Assembly (NCBI GenBank): GCA_947501005.1
Contig: CANMTU010000001.1
Coordinates: 2,256,501 to 2,320,500 of the forward strand
Direction of reading: 5' to 3'
Source: an uncultured Erythrobacter sp.
GTDB taxonomy: Bacteria; Pseudomonadota; Alphaproteobacteria; Sphingomonadales; Sphingomonadaceae
Length of the DNA stretch: 64,000 bases
The notes under the pieces were generated by a model. It saw only the letters and a list, made by a program, of their open reading frames with translations. It ran no database searches and was not told the DNA's origin. The translations under genes and the position numbers were made by a program. How positions within the stretch are numbered: the stretch's first letter is position 1; every line of letters begins with the position of its first letter. Shown here piece by piece: positions 16,636 to 25,657 of the stretch.

Positions 16636-17025
16636 ATGCATGTTCCAAAAGGCTTTGCGGTCGTAACTCCGTATATCTTCGTCGATGGCGAAAAGTATGT
16701 CGACTTTCTCCAAGCTGCGTTCAACGCGATCGAGATCGGCAGAAGTATGGCTCCCGATGGACGCATCGCTAACTGTCAGTTGAGGTTTGACACCGCGACG
16801 ATCATGGTAAGTGAGGCGTCGGAACAGTTTCCCGCAAGTTCGAGTGCTTTTTATCTCTACGTTGAAGACGCCGACGCATCGATGGAAAGAGCAGTTAAAG
16901 CGGGCGCCGAGAAGATAATGGACGCTGAAAATATGCCATATGGCGACAGGCAGGGAGGCGTCCGCGATCCATCCGGAAACATCTGGTGGGTTTCTGAGCG
17001 ATTGAGCGTAGAGCCGTATTTTTAA
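16636..17025 (+). CDS. VOC family protein (PhnB/glyoxalase-like)
   Basis: The product is about 129 residues. It has a single bleomycin-resistance/dihydroxybiphenyl dioxygenase fold of the PhnB type: PYIFVDGEKYVDFLQAAF at the start, IMVSEASEQFP in the middle, and the C-terminal GDRQGGVRDPSGNIWWVSE. Members act as resistance proteins or metal-dependent enzymes on small molecules. I start at ATG 16636 because AAGGAGAGG lies just upstream; an earlier in-frame codon gives an unlikely N-terminus. Confidence 0.85.
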   Translation: MHVPKGFAVVTPYIFVDGEKYVDFLQAAFNAIEIGRSMAPDGRIANCQLRFDTATIMVSEASEQFPASSSAFYLYVEDADASMERAVKAGAEKIMDAENMPYGDRQGGVRDPSGNIWWVSERLSVEPYF

Positions 17026-17201
17026 CGCCAGCCCAGCCAGCCAGGTAGTTCAAAGCTGTCTGTCCGCTTCCCACCCCATAAGCTCACTCCTACGGTTGGT
17101 GCCCCCAAGACGCGAGATTGCGCCAATGGCCGGCGCTAGAGTTGTGCCAATGCCAACCGGAGCCAACAACAGCGGAGTTGCGATGTCTGGCGAAGAAAAC
17201 G

Positions 17202-17277
17202 TGGTGAGCCCTGCTGGGTTCGAACCAGCGACCTACTGATTAAAAGTCAGTTGCTCTACCGACTGAGCTAAGGGCCC
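17202..17277 (-). tRNA. tRNA-Lys (anticodon TTT)
   Basis: The minus-strand sequence folds as a 76-nt cloverleaf with encoded CCA. The acceptor pairs GGGCCCT with AGGGCTC (one G.U), the D arm contains AGCTCAGTCGGTAGAGC, the anticodon stem-loop is CTGACTTTTAATCAG, and the T arm is GCTGGTTCGAACCCAGC. The 3' end faces the left accessory region, the usual orientation for a tRNA used as an integration site. Confidence 0.95.
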
Positions 17278-17407
17278 GACCACGGCTGCCACCTAAGGGG
17301 GCATGGGCGGCGGGTCAACACAGGTTTTGGGGCGGGGCCGATTGACAGGCGGGCCGTGCTTGCTAGCGGCGGCGGGCTGGCTTGGCGGGAAAAACAAGGG
17401 TTCGGAC

Positions 17408-19198
17408 ATGGCTGCCATTCTCGGCCTCAACGCCTTTCACCCCGATGCGGCCGCCTGCCTCGTGATCGACGGCAAGCTGGTCGCCGCCGTGGCAGAGGAA
17501 CGCCTGGGGGCGCGGCGCAAGCATACCGGCGACTTTCCCGTCAACGCGGTGCGCAGCGTGCTGGATCATGCGGGAATTTCGCCGGCCGACCTCACGCATG
17601 TGGCGATGGGGCGGCTGCCGTCGGCCAATCGCGCGGCCAAGCTGCGCTATCTCGCGGGCCGGCCCGGCAATGCGGCGAATGCCGTGCGCTCCGCGCTGAC
17701 GCGGCGTGGCCGGACGCTTTCGCTGACCCGGACCCTGGCGGACACGCTCGATGTCGATCCCGCCGCCATCAGGGCGCAGACCCATCTGGTCGAGCATCAC
17801 GTCGCTCATATCGCCAGCGCCTATTACTGCTCGCCATTCGATAGTGCGGCGGGCTTTTCCATCGACGGGTCGGGCGATTTTGTCTCGGGCATGGCGGCGC
17901 GCTGTGAAGGCACCCGGGTTGCCGTGCTGGACCGGGTGCCGCTGCCCGCCAGTCTCGGGCATTTCTACACCGCGCTGTGCCAGTTCATCGGCTTCGACCT
18001 GTTCGGCGAGGAATACAAGGTGATGGGCCTCGCCCCCTATGGCGAGGACCGCTTCGCGCGTGAGATGGCAGCGATCGTAAAGCTCGACGGCACGCCGTGG
18101 TACGGGATCGAGCCGCGCTATCTCGACGTGTGGAACGGGCTCGCGGCGTCGGAGGTGAATGCGGACGGGCAGCTTAGGCTCGGCACGATCTATGCGAAAG
18201 GGATGGCCGACCTGTTCGGCCCGCCCCGGCGGCGCGGCGATCCCCTGACCCGGCGCGAGATGGACCTGGCCCGCTCGACCCAGGCCATGTTCGAGCGGGC
18301 GGTGGGCCAGTGCCTGACCAGTCTGGCGCAGCGCATGCCGATCGAGCGGCTGGCGATGGCGGGGGGCTGCGCTCTCAACGGGGTGATGAATGCGCGGGCC
18401 TTGCGCGAACATCCGATCGAACACGCCTACCTCCAGGCCGCCGCCTCCGACGACGGAACCGCGATCGGCGCGGCCCTTCATTGCTGGCACAATTCGCTCG
18501 GTAGAAGCCAGCGCTTCGTCATGGAGCATGCCTTCTGGGGGCCGGAACATTCCGACGCCGCGATCCGCACCGCGCTCGCCGCCCGGGGCGTGAATGCACG
18601 CGAATATGCCGACGAGCATGCGGCGGCCGAGCACGCGGCCGATCTCATCGCGGGCGGTGCGGTGATCGGCTGGTATCAGGGACGCAGCGAGTGGGGGCCG
18701 CGGGCGCTGGGCAACCGGTCGATCCTGGCGAACCCGGCGGTGCCGGACATGAAAGAGCGCATCAACCGTAAGATCAAACGGCGCGAGAGCTTCCGCCCCT
18801 TCGCGCCCAGCGTGCTGCGCGAGGATGTCGCACGCTATTTCGAGCAGGACATCGCCAGTCCGTTCATGATGCATGTCGTGAAATTCCGCCCCGAATGGCG
18901 CAGCGCGTTCCCGGCGGTCACCCATGTCGACGGGACCGGGCGGCTGCAAAGCGTGGAGGCGGCGAACAACCCGCTCTACCACGCGCTGCTTCACGCGGTG
19001 AAGCGGCGCACGGGCCACGGCATGCTGCTCAACACCAGTTTCAACGAGAACGAGCCGGTGGTCGATACCCCGGCGCAGGCGCTCGACTGCTATTTGCGGA
19101 CCGATCTCGACGCGCTGGTCATGGGGCGCTTCGTGCTGGTGAAACCGCGCGCGGATGACGAAGCCGAGCGGCGAGCTGGCGAACGCTCAGGCCGGTAA
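17408..19198 (+). CDS. Carbamoyltransferase, NodU/CmcH/TobZ family
   Basis: The product is 596 residues. The N-terminal Kae1-like ATPase/adenylation domain starts AAILGLNAFHPDAAACLV and includes the metal-binding HHVAH motif; the C-terminal domain carries YQGRSEWGPRALGNRSILA and FRPFAPSVL, conserved in the family. It transfers carbamoyl from carbamoyl phosphate to a hydroxyl of a sugar or small molecule through carbamoyladenylate. No glycosyltransferase or antibiotic cluster is adjacent, so the acceptor is unknown. ATG 17408 has AAGGG about 7 bases upstream. Its 3' end overlaps the convergent folK by 80 bp. Confidence 0.9.
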   Translation: MAAILGLNAFHPDAAACLVIDGKLVAAVAEERLGARRKHTGDFPVNAVRSVLDHAGISPADLTHVAMGRLPSANRAAKLRYLAGRPGNAANAVRSALTRRGRTLSLTRTLADTLDVDPAAIRAQTHLVEHHVAHIASAYYCSPFDSAAGFSIDGSGDFVSGMAARCEGTRVAVLDRVPLPASLGHFYTALCQFIGFDLFGEEYKVMGLAPYGEDRFAREMAAIVKLDGTPWYGIEPRYLDVWNGLAASEVNADGQLRLGTIYAKGMADLFGPPRRRGDPLTRREMDLARSTQAMFERAVGQCLTSLAQRMPIERLAMAGGCALNGVMNARALREHPIEHAYLQAAASDDGTAIGAALHCWHNSLGRSQRFVMEHAFWGPEHSDAAIRTALAARGVNAREYADEHAAAEHAADLIAGGAVIGWYQGRSEWGPRALGNRSILANPAVPDMKERINRKIKRRESFRPFAPSVLREDVARYFEQDIASPFMMHVVKFRPEWRSAFPAVTHVDGTGRLQSVEAANNPLYHALLHAVKRRTGHGMLLNTSFNENEPVVDTPAQALDCYLRTDLDALVMGRFVLVKPRADDEAERRAGERSGR

Positions 19199-19646
19199 CG
19201 GGGTCGCGCCAATCCGGCGCGATGACGGCGGCGGGGCGCAGGACGAAATCGCGTTGGCGGAACAAGGGGTGGGGAATGGCCAGCCTGTTCGAGGCAAAGA
19301 TGCCGCCGCTCCACAATACGATATCGAGATCGAGCGGGCGCGCGCGCCATCTTTGCCCGCGCCGCTGCCGGCCGAAGGCGCGTTCGACGGCCTGCAGATC
19401 GGCCAGGGCGGCTTCGGGCGGCTTCTCGCCTTCGATCACAGCCGCGGCATTGGCATAGAGCCGCTGCGACGGGCCGACGGGGGCGGAGCGCATGATGGGT
19501 GACACGGCCCTGATCGCCCATCCCTTCTCGGCGACCGCCTCCATGCTCGCCGCGATGACCGCGTACGGTGCCAGGCCGCCCGCGCGCATGTTCGAGCCGA
19601 GCGCGATGAGGTAGGCGTGGGGGTATGTGCGCCCCGCCCCGCGCAG
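19119..19646 (-). CDS. folK: 2-amino-4-hydroxy-6-hydroxymethyldihydropteridine diphosphokinase (HPPK)
   Basis: HPPK transfers pyrophosphate from ATP to the pterin precursor in folate synthesis. The family signatures are present: ALGSN at the N-terminus, SPIMRSAPVGPSQRLYANAA, then the metal-binding RPLDLDIVLW and IPHPLF. No ATG, GTG or TTG lies in frame between the upstream amidase stop and the ALGSN motif; the only candidate is a CTG at 19646, so the start is uncertain. The 3' end overlaps the carbamoyltransferase gene tail to tail. Confidence 0.85.
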   Translation of the reverse strand: MRGAGRTYPHAYLIALGSNMRAGGLAPYAVIAASMEAVAEKGWAIRAVSPIMRSAPVGPSQRLYANAAAVIEGEKPPEAALADLQAVERAFGRQRRGQRWRARPLDLDIVLWSGGIFASNRLAIPHPLFRQRDFVLRPAAVIAPDWRDPVTGLSVRQLAARLRHPRAVSPARSAP

Positions 19647-19648
19647 CC

Positions 19649-20524
19649 CTAGATGTCCTCGCAAATCCGGCCGTAGAGTTGCGGGCGCCGGTCGCGGAAG
19701 AAGCCCATGCCGGCCCGGTGCTTTGCCGCCTGGTCGAGGTCGAGCGTGGCGATCAGCACGCCCTCGTCGTCGCGACCGTATTGTTCGACGAGGTCGCCCC
19801 ATTCGTCGCTGATGAAGCTGTGGCCGTAGAATTTCTGCGGCCGGTCCGCCGGGCCTTCGTGGCCGATGCGGTTGGCGGCGGCGACCGGCATGCAATTGGA
19901 CACGGCATGGCCGATCATCGCGCGTCGCCACATGCGGCTGGTGTCGAGATCGGCGTCATAGGGTTCGGACCCGATGGCGGTGGGGTAGAGCAGAACCTCC
20001 GCCCCCTTGAGGGCCATGACCCGCGCGCATTCGGGATACCACTGGTCCCAGCAAACGCCAACGCCTATACGTGCGGTGCCGCCGTCGCAGGGGACGTCCC
20101 ACACCTTGAACCCGTCATTCCCCGGGCGGAAATAGTATTTTTCCTCGTAGCCTGGGCCATCGGGGATGTGGCTCTTGCGATAGGTGCCCATCAGCGCGCC
20201 GTCCGGCCCGATTATGGCAAGCGTGTTATAGTAGTGATGCCCGTCACGCTCGAAGAAGCTGGTGGGGATGACGATGCGATGCTTCGCGGCAAGCTCCTGC
20301 ATGGCGCGCACGCTGGGATGTTCGGCGGTCGGCCGCGCGCGGGCGAACAGCTCTTCCTCCTCCATCCGGCAGAAATACTCGCCCGCGAAGAGTTCGGGCG
20401 GCAGCACGACCTGCGCGCCCTTGCCCGCCGCCTGCTCCACCAGGGCGGCGACGGCGGCGATATTGTCCCCCTCGTCCGGGCGGGCGAGTGCGAGTTGCAG
20501 GATGGCGAGGCGAAGCTGTCTCAT
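19649..20524 (-). CDS. aguB: N-carbamoylputrescine amidase
   Basis: The product is 291 residues and belongs to the nitrilase superfamily (aliphatic amidase branch). The Glu-Lys-Cys triad is visible in LPPELFAGEYF, YRKSHIPDGPGY and GVGVCWDQWYPE. It hydrolyses N-carbamoylputrescine to putrescine, CO2 and ammonia in the agmatine route of polyamine synthesis. No agmatine deiminase gene is adjacent in the window. folK follows almost directly, so the two are probably cotranscribed. Confidence 0.9.
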   Translation of the reverse strand: MRQLRLAILQLALARPDEGDNIAAVAALVEQAAGKGAQVVLPPELFAGEYFCRMEEEELFARARPTAEHPSVRAMQELAAKHRIVIPTSFFERDGHHYYNTLAIIGPDGALMGTYRKSHIPDGPGYEEKYYFRPGNDGFKVWDVPCDGGTARIGVGVCWDQWYPECARVMALKGAEVLLYPTAIGSEPYDADLDTSRMWRRAMIGHAVSNCMPVAAANRIGHEGPADRPQKFYGHSFISDEWGDLVEQYGRDDEGVLIATLDLDQAAKHRAGMGFFRDRRPQLYGRICEDI

Positions 20525-20637
20525 GGCGCCAGGCGAAATATGTACGCTGCAACGCGAAGTCCACCCGCGAATGGACGGCACAACGCGTGATAGCGGCACC
20601 GGAGCAGCCCTGCCGTCCGGTGCAATGCTCTCCCCCG

Positions 20638-21477
20638 TTACGCCCGCTTGCGGAACAGCAGCGTCATCCGGTCGCTTTCGCCGACCGCGCGCAGGGCCTC
20701 GTTCTTGCCCGAAAGGCTGGGCGGCAACTGCCATACGCCGCCTTCGTGATCGGCGCTGTCCTTCGGATTGGCGTTGATCTCGCTCTTGCCGACGAGTTCG
20801 AAACCATGCGCCTCGACCAGCGCGACGACGTCGTCCTCCCGCAGATAGCCGTTGGCGCCGGTGGTGTAGGATGCGGGCGCATCGGCCTTGGCGCGGTGCT
20901 GCACGATGCCGAGCATGCCGTCGTCCTTCAGCAGATCGCGCATTCGGGTAAGCTCCGTATACATCGCGCCCGACCGCAGCAGATTGTGCATCTCGCGGAA
21001 GATCAACACGCGGTCGGCGCTGCCCTTCAGCGCCTCGGGAAGATCCTGTGAGGCGTGGACCGAGACCGGCGCACCATTGAGGTTCCAGCCGCCGCGCGCG
21101 TCCTCTAACTGGCCGGACAGCTTGCCGAAATATTCCCCGAACCGCTCGCTGTCGGCCGCGGCGGGATCGGGGGTGAGCCCGATATAGCGCCCTTGCGCCC
21201 CGAGATAGGGGACCAGCACGCGCGTGTACCAGCCGCCCGCCGGCATGTAATCCGCCACCGTCATCCCCGGCTCCACCTGAAAGAAGGCGAGGGTTTCGGC
21301 CGGGTGGCGCCATGCGTCGCGCGCACGGTCCTCGGCGCGATTGTCCGCTGCGAGCGCCTGCTGCATCGCGGGCGTGTTCGCCGCCGTATTCGCGTGCCTG
21401 TCCGCATGCTGCTGGGCGGCGGCGGGGATGGCAGCGGCCAGCGCGCAGCCGGCGGCGAGGATCGAGAAAAGGCGCAT
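20638..21477 (-). CDS. Exported class I SAM-dependent methyltransferase-like protein
   Basis: The product is 279 residues with a clear signal peptide (MRLFSILAAGCALAAAIPAA, cleavage after AAAQ). The mature part has a methyltransferase fold: VEPGMTVADYMPAGGWYTRVL as the SAM-binding region and later YLREDDVVALVEAHGFELVG. Predicted periplasmic methyltransferases of this kind are common in Sphingomonadales and their substrate is unknown. It lies about 110 bp upstream of aguB on the same strand. Confidence 0.85.
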   Translation of the reverse strand: MRLFSILAAGCALAAAIPAAAQQHADRHANTAANTPAMQQALAADNRAEDRARDAWRHPAETLAFFQVEPGMTVADYMPAGGWYTRVLVPYLGAQGRYIGLTPDPAAADSERFGEYFGKLSGQLEDARGGWNLNGAPVSVHASQDLPEALKGSADRVLIFREMHNLLRSGAMYTELTRMRDLLKDDGMLGIVQHRAKADAPASYTTGANGYLREDDVVALVEAHGFELVGKSEINANPKDSADHEGGVWQLPPSLSGKNEALRAVGESDRMTLLFRKRA

Positions 21478-21584
21478 GGTTCGTCTCCCTTGGGTTCGTT
21501 GCCGTCTCTTCTACCCCACCCGCCCCCCATGACAAGCGCGCCCGCGCTTCCTATCTCCCTTTCCAAGCAAGGAGACTGAAGACT

Positions 21585-22124
21585 ATGGCACAGCAACAGG
21601 TAATCGTGGCCGGCGGCTGCTTCTGGTGCACCGAGGCGGTGATGAAAGACGTGATCGGCGTCAGCGAAGTGGAAAGCGGCTATATCGGCGGCGACAAGGC
21701 GGACCCGACCTACAAGGAGGTCTGCTCGGGCAATACCGGCCATGCCGAGGCGGTGCGCGTGACCTTCGACGACGAGACGATCTCGCTGCCAGAAATCCTC
21801 GACGTGTTCATGGGCACCCATGATCCGAGTCAGCTCAACCGCCAGGGCAACGATGTCGGCACCCAGTATCGCAGTGCGATCTTCCCGACAGACGACGCCC
21901 AGCGCGACGAGGCGCAGGCTGCCATCGAACGCTGGAATGCCGGGAACGGCGGTACGGCGGTCACTACCATCGAAGGTCCGGCGCAGTGGTATCCGGCCGA
22001 GGACTATCACCAGGAATACTGGGAGGGCGAAGGCCAGCGCAATCCCTATTGCATGGCGGTCATCCCGCCCAAGCTGATGAAGCTGCGCAAGAGTTTTCAG
22101 AACAAGGTCAAGCAGGACGCCTGA
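21585..22124 (+). CDS. msrA: Peptide-methionine (S)-S-oxide reductase
   Basis: The product is 179 residues. The catalytic motif GGCFWCTEAV follows the start, and the family motifs GYIGGDKADPTYKEVCSGNTGHAE and EDYHQEYW are present. It repairs methionine-S-sulfoxide in the cytoplasm. AAGGAGAC lies about 7 bases before the ATG. A separate msrB is at 37529, so both stereoisomers can be reduced. Confidence 0.95.
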   Translation: MAQQQVIVAGGCFWCTEAVMKDVIGVSEVESGYIGGDKADPTYKEVCSGNTGHAEAVRVTFDDETISLPEILDVFMGTHDPSQLNRQGNDVGTQYRSAIFPTDDAQRDEAQAAIERWNAGNGGTAVTTIEGPAQWYPAEDYHQEYWEGEGQRNPYCMAVIPPKLMKLRKSFQNKVKQDA

Positions 22125-22223
22125 TCGCTTCCAGGCCGCCCGCGGTCCGGCGATGTCCGGTCCGTGGGCGCTTGGCATAATCGCGCTTTACGAGGGCGCG
22201 GGCTTGGCGCAGAGGCCGCGGCG

Positions 22224-23552
22224 ATGCTGCGCCTGCGCGATCCGATCCTGCTGATCCCGTTGCTGTTCGCCGGCGCGATCCTTCTGGGCGCGCTGATCCT
22301 CAGCCTGCCGTTTGCGACCGCCTCCGGCGAGCGCGCCCCGTTCCTCACCGCATTGTTCACCGCGACCTCGGCGGTGGCGGTCACCGGGCTGATCGTGGTG
22401 GATACGCCGGTCTACTGGTCGCCGTTCGGGCAGGCCGCCATCCTGATCATGTTCCAGATCGGCGGCTTCGGCATCATGACCGCCGCCACCCTGTTCGGCC
22501 TCATGGGCGGTCGCGGGTTCGGCGTGCGCGACCATGCGCGGACGCAGGTGGAGCGGGGGCGGCTCGAAACCGGGGACGTTCCCTCGGTCCTGCGGCTGGT
22601 GTTCGCGGTCACGGTGGCGGTCGAGGGGGTCGTCGCCATCGTCCTCGGCCTGCGCTTTGCCTTCGGCTACGGTTTCCCGCCGCTGGCCGCGGCGTGGCAC
22701 GGGCTGTTCCATTCGGTGAGCGCGTTCAACAATGCGGGCTTCTCCAGCTTTTCGGACAGCGTGATGGGCTTTCAGGGCGATCCGGTCGTCCTCGGTCCGA
22801 TCGCGCTGTCGGTCGTCCTCGCCGCACTCGGCTTTCCGGTGATGCAGGATATCCGCGCCAACGGCCTCGCGTGGCGGCGGTGGTCGCTGCATTCGAAGGT
22901 TACTGTCGTGGGCTCCATCGGCCTGCTCACCGCCGGGTTCGTCGCGATCTTGCTGATGGAATGGAGCAATCCTGAAACCCTCGGCCCGATGGCGGTCGGG
23001 GTGAAGGCGCTGAACGCGGCGTTCCATTCGGTGATGCCGCGCACTGCCGGGTTCAACAGCCTTGATGTCGGCGGCTTCCACGACGAGACGATCATGGCCA
23101 ACTACCTGCTGATGTTCATCGGCGGGGGCAGCGCGGGCACGGCGGGCGGCATCAAGGTCACGACGTTCTTCGTGCTGTTCGCCATCGTCCTGTCCGAAAT
23201 ACTGGGGCGGCGCGACACCACCATGTTCCACCGCAGGTTCGCACCGCAGGTTCAGCGGCAGGCCCTCTCTGTCACCGTGCTGGGCGCAGCATTGATCTTC
23301 GTGGCGACGACCTGGATCGCGGCCATCAGCCCGCTTCCGCTCGACGATATCCTGTTCGAATGCATCTCCGCTTTCTCCACCGTCGGCATGTCGACCGGGA
23401 TCACGGCCGACCTGCCGCCGGGCGGGTTGCTGATCATCATGGCGCTGATGTTCATCGGGCGGGTGGGAACCATCACCATCGCCACCGCGCTCGCCCTGGG
23501 CAGGCACGAGCGGCCCTATCGTTATCCCGAGGAGGATCTGATTGTCGGCTAG
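22224..23552 (+). CDS. ktrB: Potassium uptake transporter, Trk/Ktr membrane subunit
   Basis: The product is about 442 residues, with four M1-P-M2 repeats of the TrkH/KtrB family: TSAVAVTGLIVVD, FNNAGFSSF, PRTAGFNSLDVG and FSTVGMSTGI are the selectivity-filter segments with conserved Gly. It conducts K+ (or Na+/K+) across the inner membrane. The short length fits KtrB rather than TrkH. The RCK partner follows with its start overlapping this stop by about 11 bp. I favour ATG 22224; an earlier in-frame start at 22164 is possible. Confidence 0.9.
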   Translation: MLRLRDPILLIPLLFAGAILLGALILSLPFATASGERAPFLTALFTATSAVAVTGLIVVDTPVYWSPFGQAAILIMFQIGGFGIMTAATLFGLMGGRGFGVRDHARTQVERGRLETGDVPSVLRLVFAVTVAVEGVVAIVLGLRFAFGYGFPPLAAAWHGLFHSVSAFNNAGFSSFSDSVMGFQGDPVVLGPIALSVVLAALGFPVMQDIRANGLAWRRWSLHSKVTVVGSIGLLTAGFVAILLMEWSNPETLGPMAVGVKALNAAFHSVMPRTAGFNSLDVGGFHDETIMANYLLMFIGGGSAGTAGGIKVTTFFVLFAIVLSEILGRRDTTMFHRRFAPQVQRQALSVTVLGAALIFVATTWIAAISPLPLDDILFECISAFSTVGMSTGITADLPPGGLLIIMALMFIGRVGTITIATALALGRHERPYRYPEEDLIVG

Positions 23553-24201
23553 ATCACGCAAACCCATCCTGGTGGTCGGCCTCGGCCGGTTCGGCGGCGC
23601 CGTCGCCCTGACGCTGGAGCGGATGGGACACGAGGTGCTCGGCGTCGATCTCGATCCGGCGCTGGTGCAGGAATTCGCCCCCGGCCTTGCCCGCGTGGTG
23701 GAGGCGGATTGCACCGATCCAGAAACGCTGAAACGGCTCGGCATCCAGGGGTTCGAGGCGGCGGTGGTCGCCATCGGCACCGATATCGAGGCGAGCGTGC
23801 TGACCGTGCTGGCGCTGACCGATCTGGGGTTCGAGAATATCTGGGCCAAGGCGACCAACGACCGGCACGCCCGCATTCTGGAGCGGACCGGGGCGGATCA
23901 CGTGGTCTTCCCCGAACAGCGCATGGGCGAACGGGTGGCGCATCTCCTCAACGAGCGGCTGACCGATTTCATCCAGTTCGACGACGAGTTCGCCATTGCC
24001 AAGCTCACCGCCCCGCAGGCGATCGTTGGCCTCCCGCTGGTGACGAGCCAGTGCCGCAAGCGATACAATGTGACGGTCGTCGGCGTGAAGCGTACGGGCG
24101 AGGACTTCATCCATGCCGTGCCCGACACGATCATCTTTCCCGGCGACGAGCTGGTCGTCTCGGGCCGGATCGAGGATATCGAGCGCTTCTCCGCGCCCTG
24201 A
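23542..24201 (+). CDS. ktrA: Potassium uptake regulatory subunit, RCK/TrkA family
   Basis: The product is 219 residues. A Rossmann-type RCK_N domain begins PILVVGLGRFGGAVALTLER (GxGxxG nucleotide-binding loop) with an acidic residue after strand 2 (GVDLD). An RCK_C domain occupies the last 80 residues (IVGLPLVTSQCRKRYNVTVV). It gates the adjacent KtrB channel in response to nucleotides. The start is TTG, overlapping ktrB, which indicates translational coupling. Confidence 0.9.
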   Translation: MSARSRKPILVVGLGRFGGAVALTLERMGHEVLGVDLDPALVQEFAPGLARVVEADCTDPETLKRLGIQGFEAAVVAIGTDIEASVLTVLALTDLGFENIWAKATNDRHARILERTGADHVVFPEQRMGERVAHLLNERLTDFIQFDDEFAIAKLTAPQAIVGLPLVTSQCRKRYNVTVVGVKRTGEDFIHAVPDTIIFPGDELVVSGRIEDIERFSAP

Positions 24202-24204
24202 GGA

Positions 24205-25443
24205 TCAATCCGGCGCGCGCAGCCGGGCGATGAAGAACCCGTCGAGACCGCCCTGCTCGTGCATCATGCCGGGATCGGTGCGCAGCCAGCCATGCTCGTC
24301 GGGGGCAAGATCCGCCGGCAGTTCGGCCGACATGATCGGATCGGTCTGCAGCGAAGAGGCTTGCACGATGGCCGGCCCCTCCTCCGCCTCGATGGAACAC
24401 ACCGCGTAGAGCAATCTCCCGCCGGGCTTGAGCCAGCCCGCCGCGCGTTCGAGCAGGGAAGCCTGCAATTCCGACGCCTCCGCGATCTGGCGCGCGCCGA
24501 TCCGGTGCAGCACGTCGGGATGGCGGCGCGCGGTGCCGGTCGCGGTGCAGGGCGCGTCGAGCAGGATCGCATCGAACCGGTGCTTCGGCTCCCACTGCAA
24601 GGCGTCGGCGCGAACCGATGAGGCGGCAAGGTCGGTGCGTTTCAGGTTCGCCTTGAGCAGGTCGAGCCGCCGCTTTGACATGTCGAGCGCGGTGACTGCC
24701 CAGCCCGCCGCGGCCAGCTGCAGGGTCTTGCCCCCCGGCGCGGCACACAGGTCGAGAATGCTGCGACCCGCCCCCTCGCCCAGCAGGCGTGCGGGCAGCG
24801 TGGCGGCGAAATCCTGCACCCACCATGCCCCTTCGGCAAAACCGGGCAGCTTCTCGATATTCTCGCCCCGCGCCAGCCGCAGATGACCGGGCGCGAAACT
24901 GTCGGCGGCGAGCAGGTTGCGCCAATGCTGCGTCTCGCCCGCATCGCGCAGGCTGAGGTCGAGCGGCGGGGGTTCGGCAAGACCGCGAGCGATCGCTACG
25001 GAACGCGCGCCCCAGCGCGCCGCAACCCCCTCCGGCAGGGTCGGCGCGTGGGGCATAGCCTCGTCCCGCTTCGCCAAAGTCGAGAACACCCCATGCGCCA
25101 GTCGGCGCGGCCCGCCGGCCAGCAGCGGCAGGCCCGTCGCGATGACGGCGTGCGGCGGCGTGCCCAGCCGCCACAGCTGGGCAAGCATCGAACGCAGCAC
25201 CGTGCGCACTTTCGCATCATCCGGCAGGCGTTGTTTCGTCGCGCTGTCGATTGCCGCGTCGAGATCGACCAGCCAGCGCAGCGTCTCGCTGGTAATCGCG
25301 CGGGCCAGCGCCTTGTCCTCGAACCGGCGCACGTCCTGCGTCGCCGCGCCGAAGGCCTGATCGAGCGTCTCGCCCCGGCGCAGAACGGCGTCGAGCAGCC
25401 GCAGCGCCGCCTTGCGTGCGTGGATTCCTGATGGGTCAGCCAT
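24205..25443 (-). CDS. RsmB-like 16S rRNA cytosine-C5 methyltransferase
   Basis: The product is 412 residues. An N-terminal NusB-like RNA-binding domain (residues about 8-130) is followed by a Fmu/NOL1/NOP2 methyltransferase domain. Visible motifs are ILDLCAAPGGKTLQLA for SAM binding, DAPCTATGT with one catalytic Cys and YAVCSIEAEEG with the other. It methylates a cytosine in 16S rRNA, by analogy m5C967. The stop is only 4 bp from the convergent ktrA stop. Confidence 0.9.
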   Translation of the reverse strand: MADPSGIHARKAALRLLDAVLRRGETLDQAFGAATQDVRRFEDKALARAITSETLRWLVDLDAAIDSATKQRLPDDAKVRTVLRSMLAQLWRLGTPPHAVIATGLPLLAGGPRRLAHGVFSTLAKRDEAMPHAPTLPEGVAARWGARSVAIARGLAEPPPLDLSLRDAGETQHWRNLLAADSFAPGHLRLARGENIEKLPGFAEGAWWVQDFAATLPARLLGEGAGRSILDLCAAPGGKTLQLAAAGWAVTALDMSKRRLDLLKANLKRTDLAASSVRADALQWEPKHRFDAILLDAPCTATGTARRHPDVLHRIGARQIAEASELQASLLERAAGWLKPGGRLLYAVCSIEAEEGPAIVQASSLQTDPIMSAELPADLAPDEHGWLRTDPGMMHEQGGLDGFFIARLRAPD

Positions 25444-25498
25444 CGCAGCGCCCTAGCCGCGCTTGAAACCATGCGCCAGCATGCGCATTTTACCTGGC

Positions 25499-25657
25499 AT
25501 GACCCAGCGCGCGACCAAGCGGCCCGAACCCTTCGAGAAGCCCGAGAACTGGACGGACGATCCCCCGCCCCAGCCGAAACGGGGCGAGGTCGACGAAGAC
25601 CTCAGCCCGACCCGCTATGGCGACTGGGTGAAGGACGGCATCGCCATCGATTTCTAG
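25499..25657 (+). CDS. DUF1674 protein (SDHAF4-like)
   Basis: The product is about 52 residues. It contains the family signature RGEVDEDLSPTRYGDWVKDG and ends GIAIDF, as in nearly all alphaproteobacterial DUF1674 proteins. The eukaryotic relative SDHAF4 protects the succinate dehydrogenase flavoprotein subunit during assembly. In-frame ATGs at 25463 and 25481 give slightly longer forms; none has a clear ribosome site. Its 3' end overlaps the convergent P450 gene by 4 bp. Confidence 0.8.
   Translation: MTQRATKRPEPFEKPENWTDDPPPQPKRGEVDEDLSPTRYGDWVKDGIAIDF

Noticed and set aside
17363-19018. A 551-codon open frame antisense to the carbamoyltransferase
   Set aside because: The real gene on the other strand has clear motifs; the antisense frame is an artefact of G/C third-position bias with no family features.
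22188-23876. A 562-codon frame antisense to ktrB/ktrA
   Set aside because: Shadow of two genes with clear motifs.
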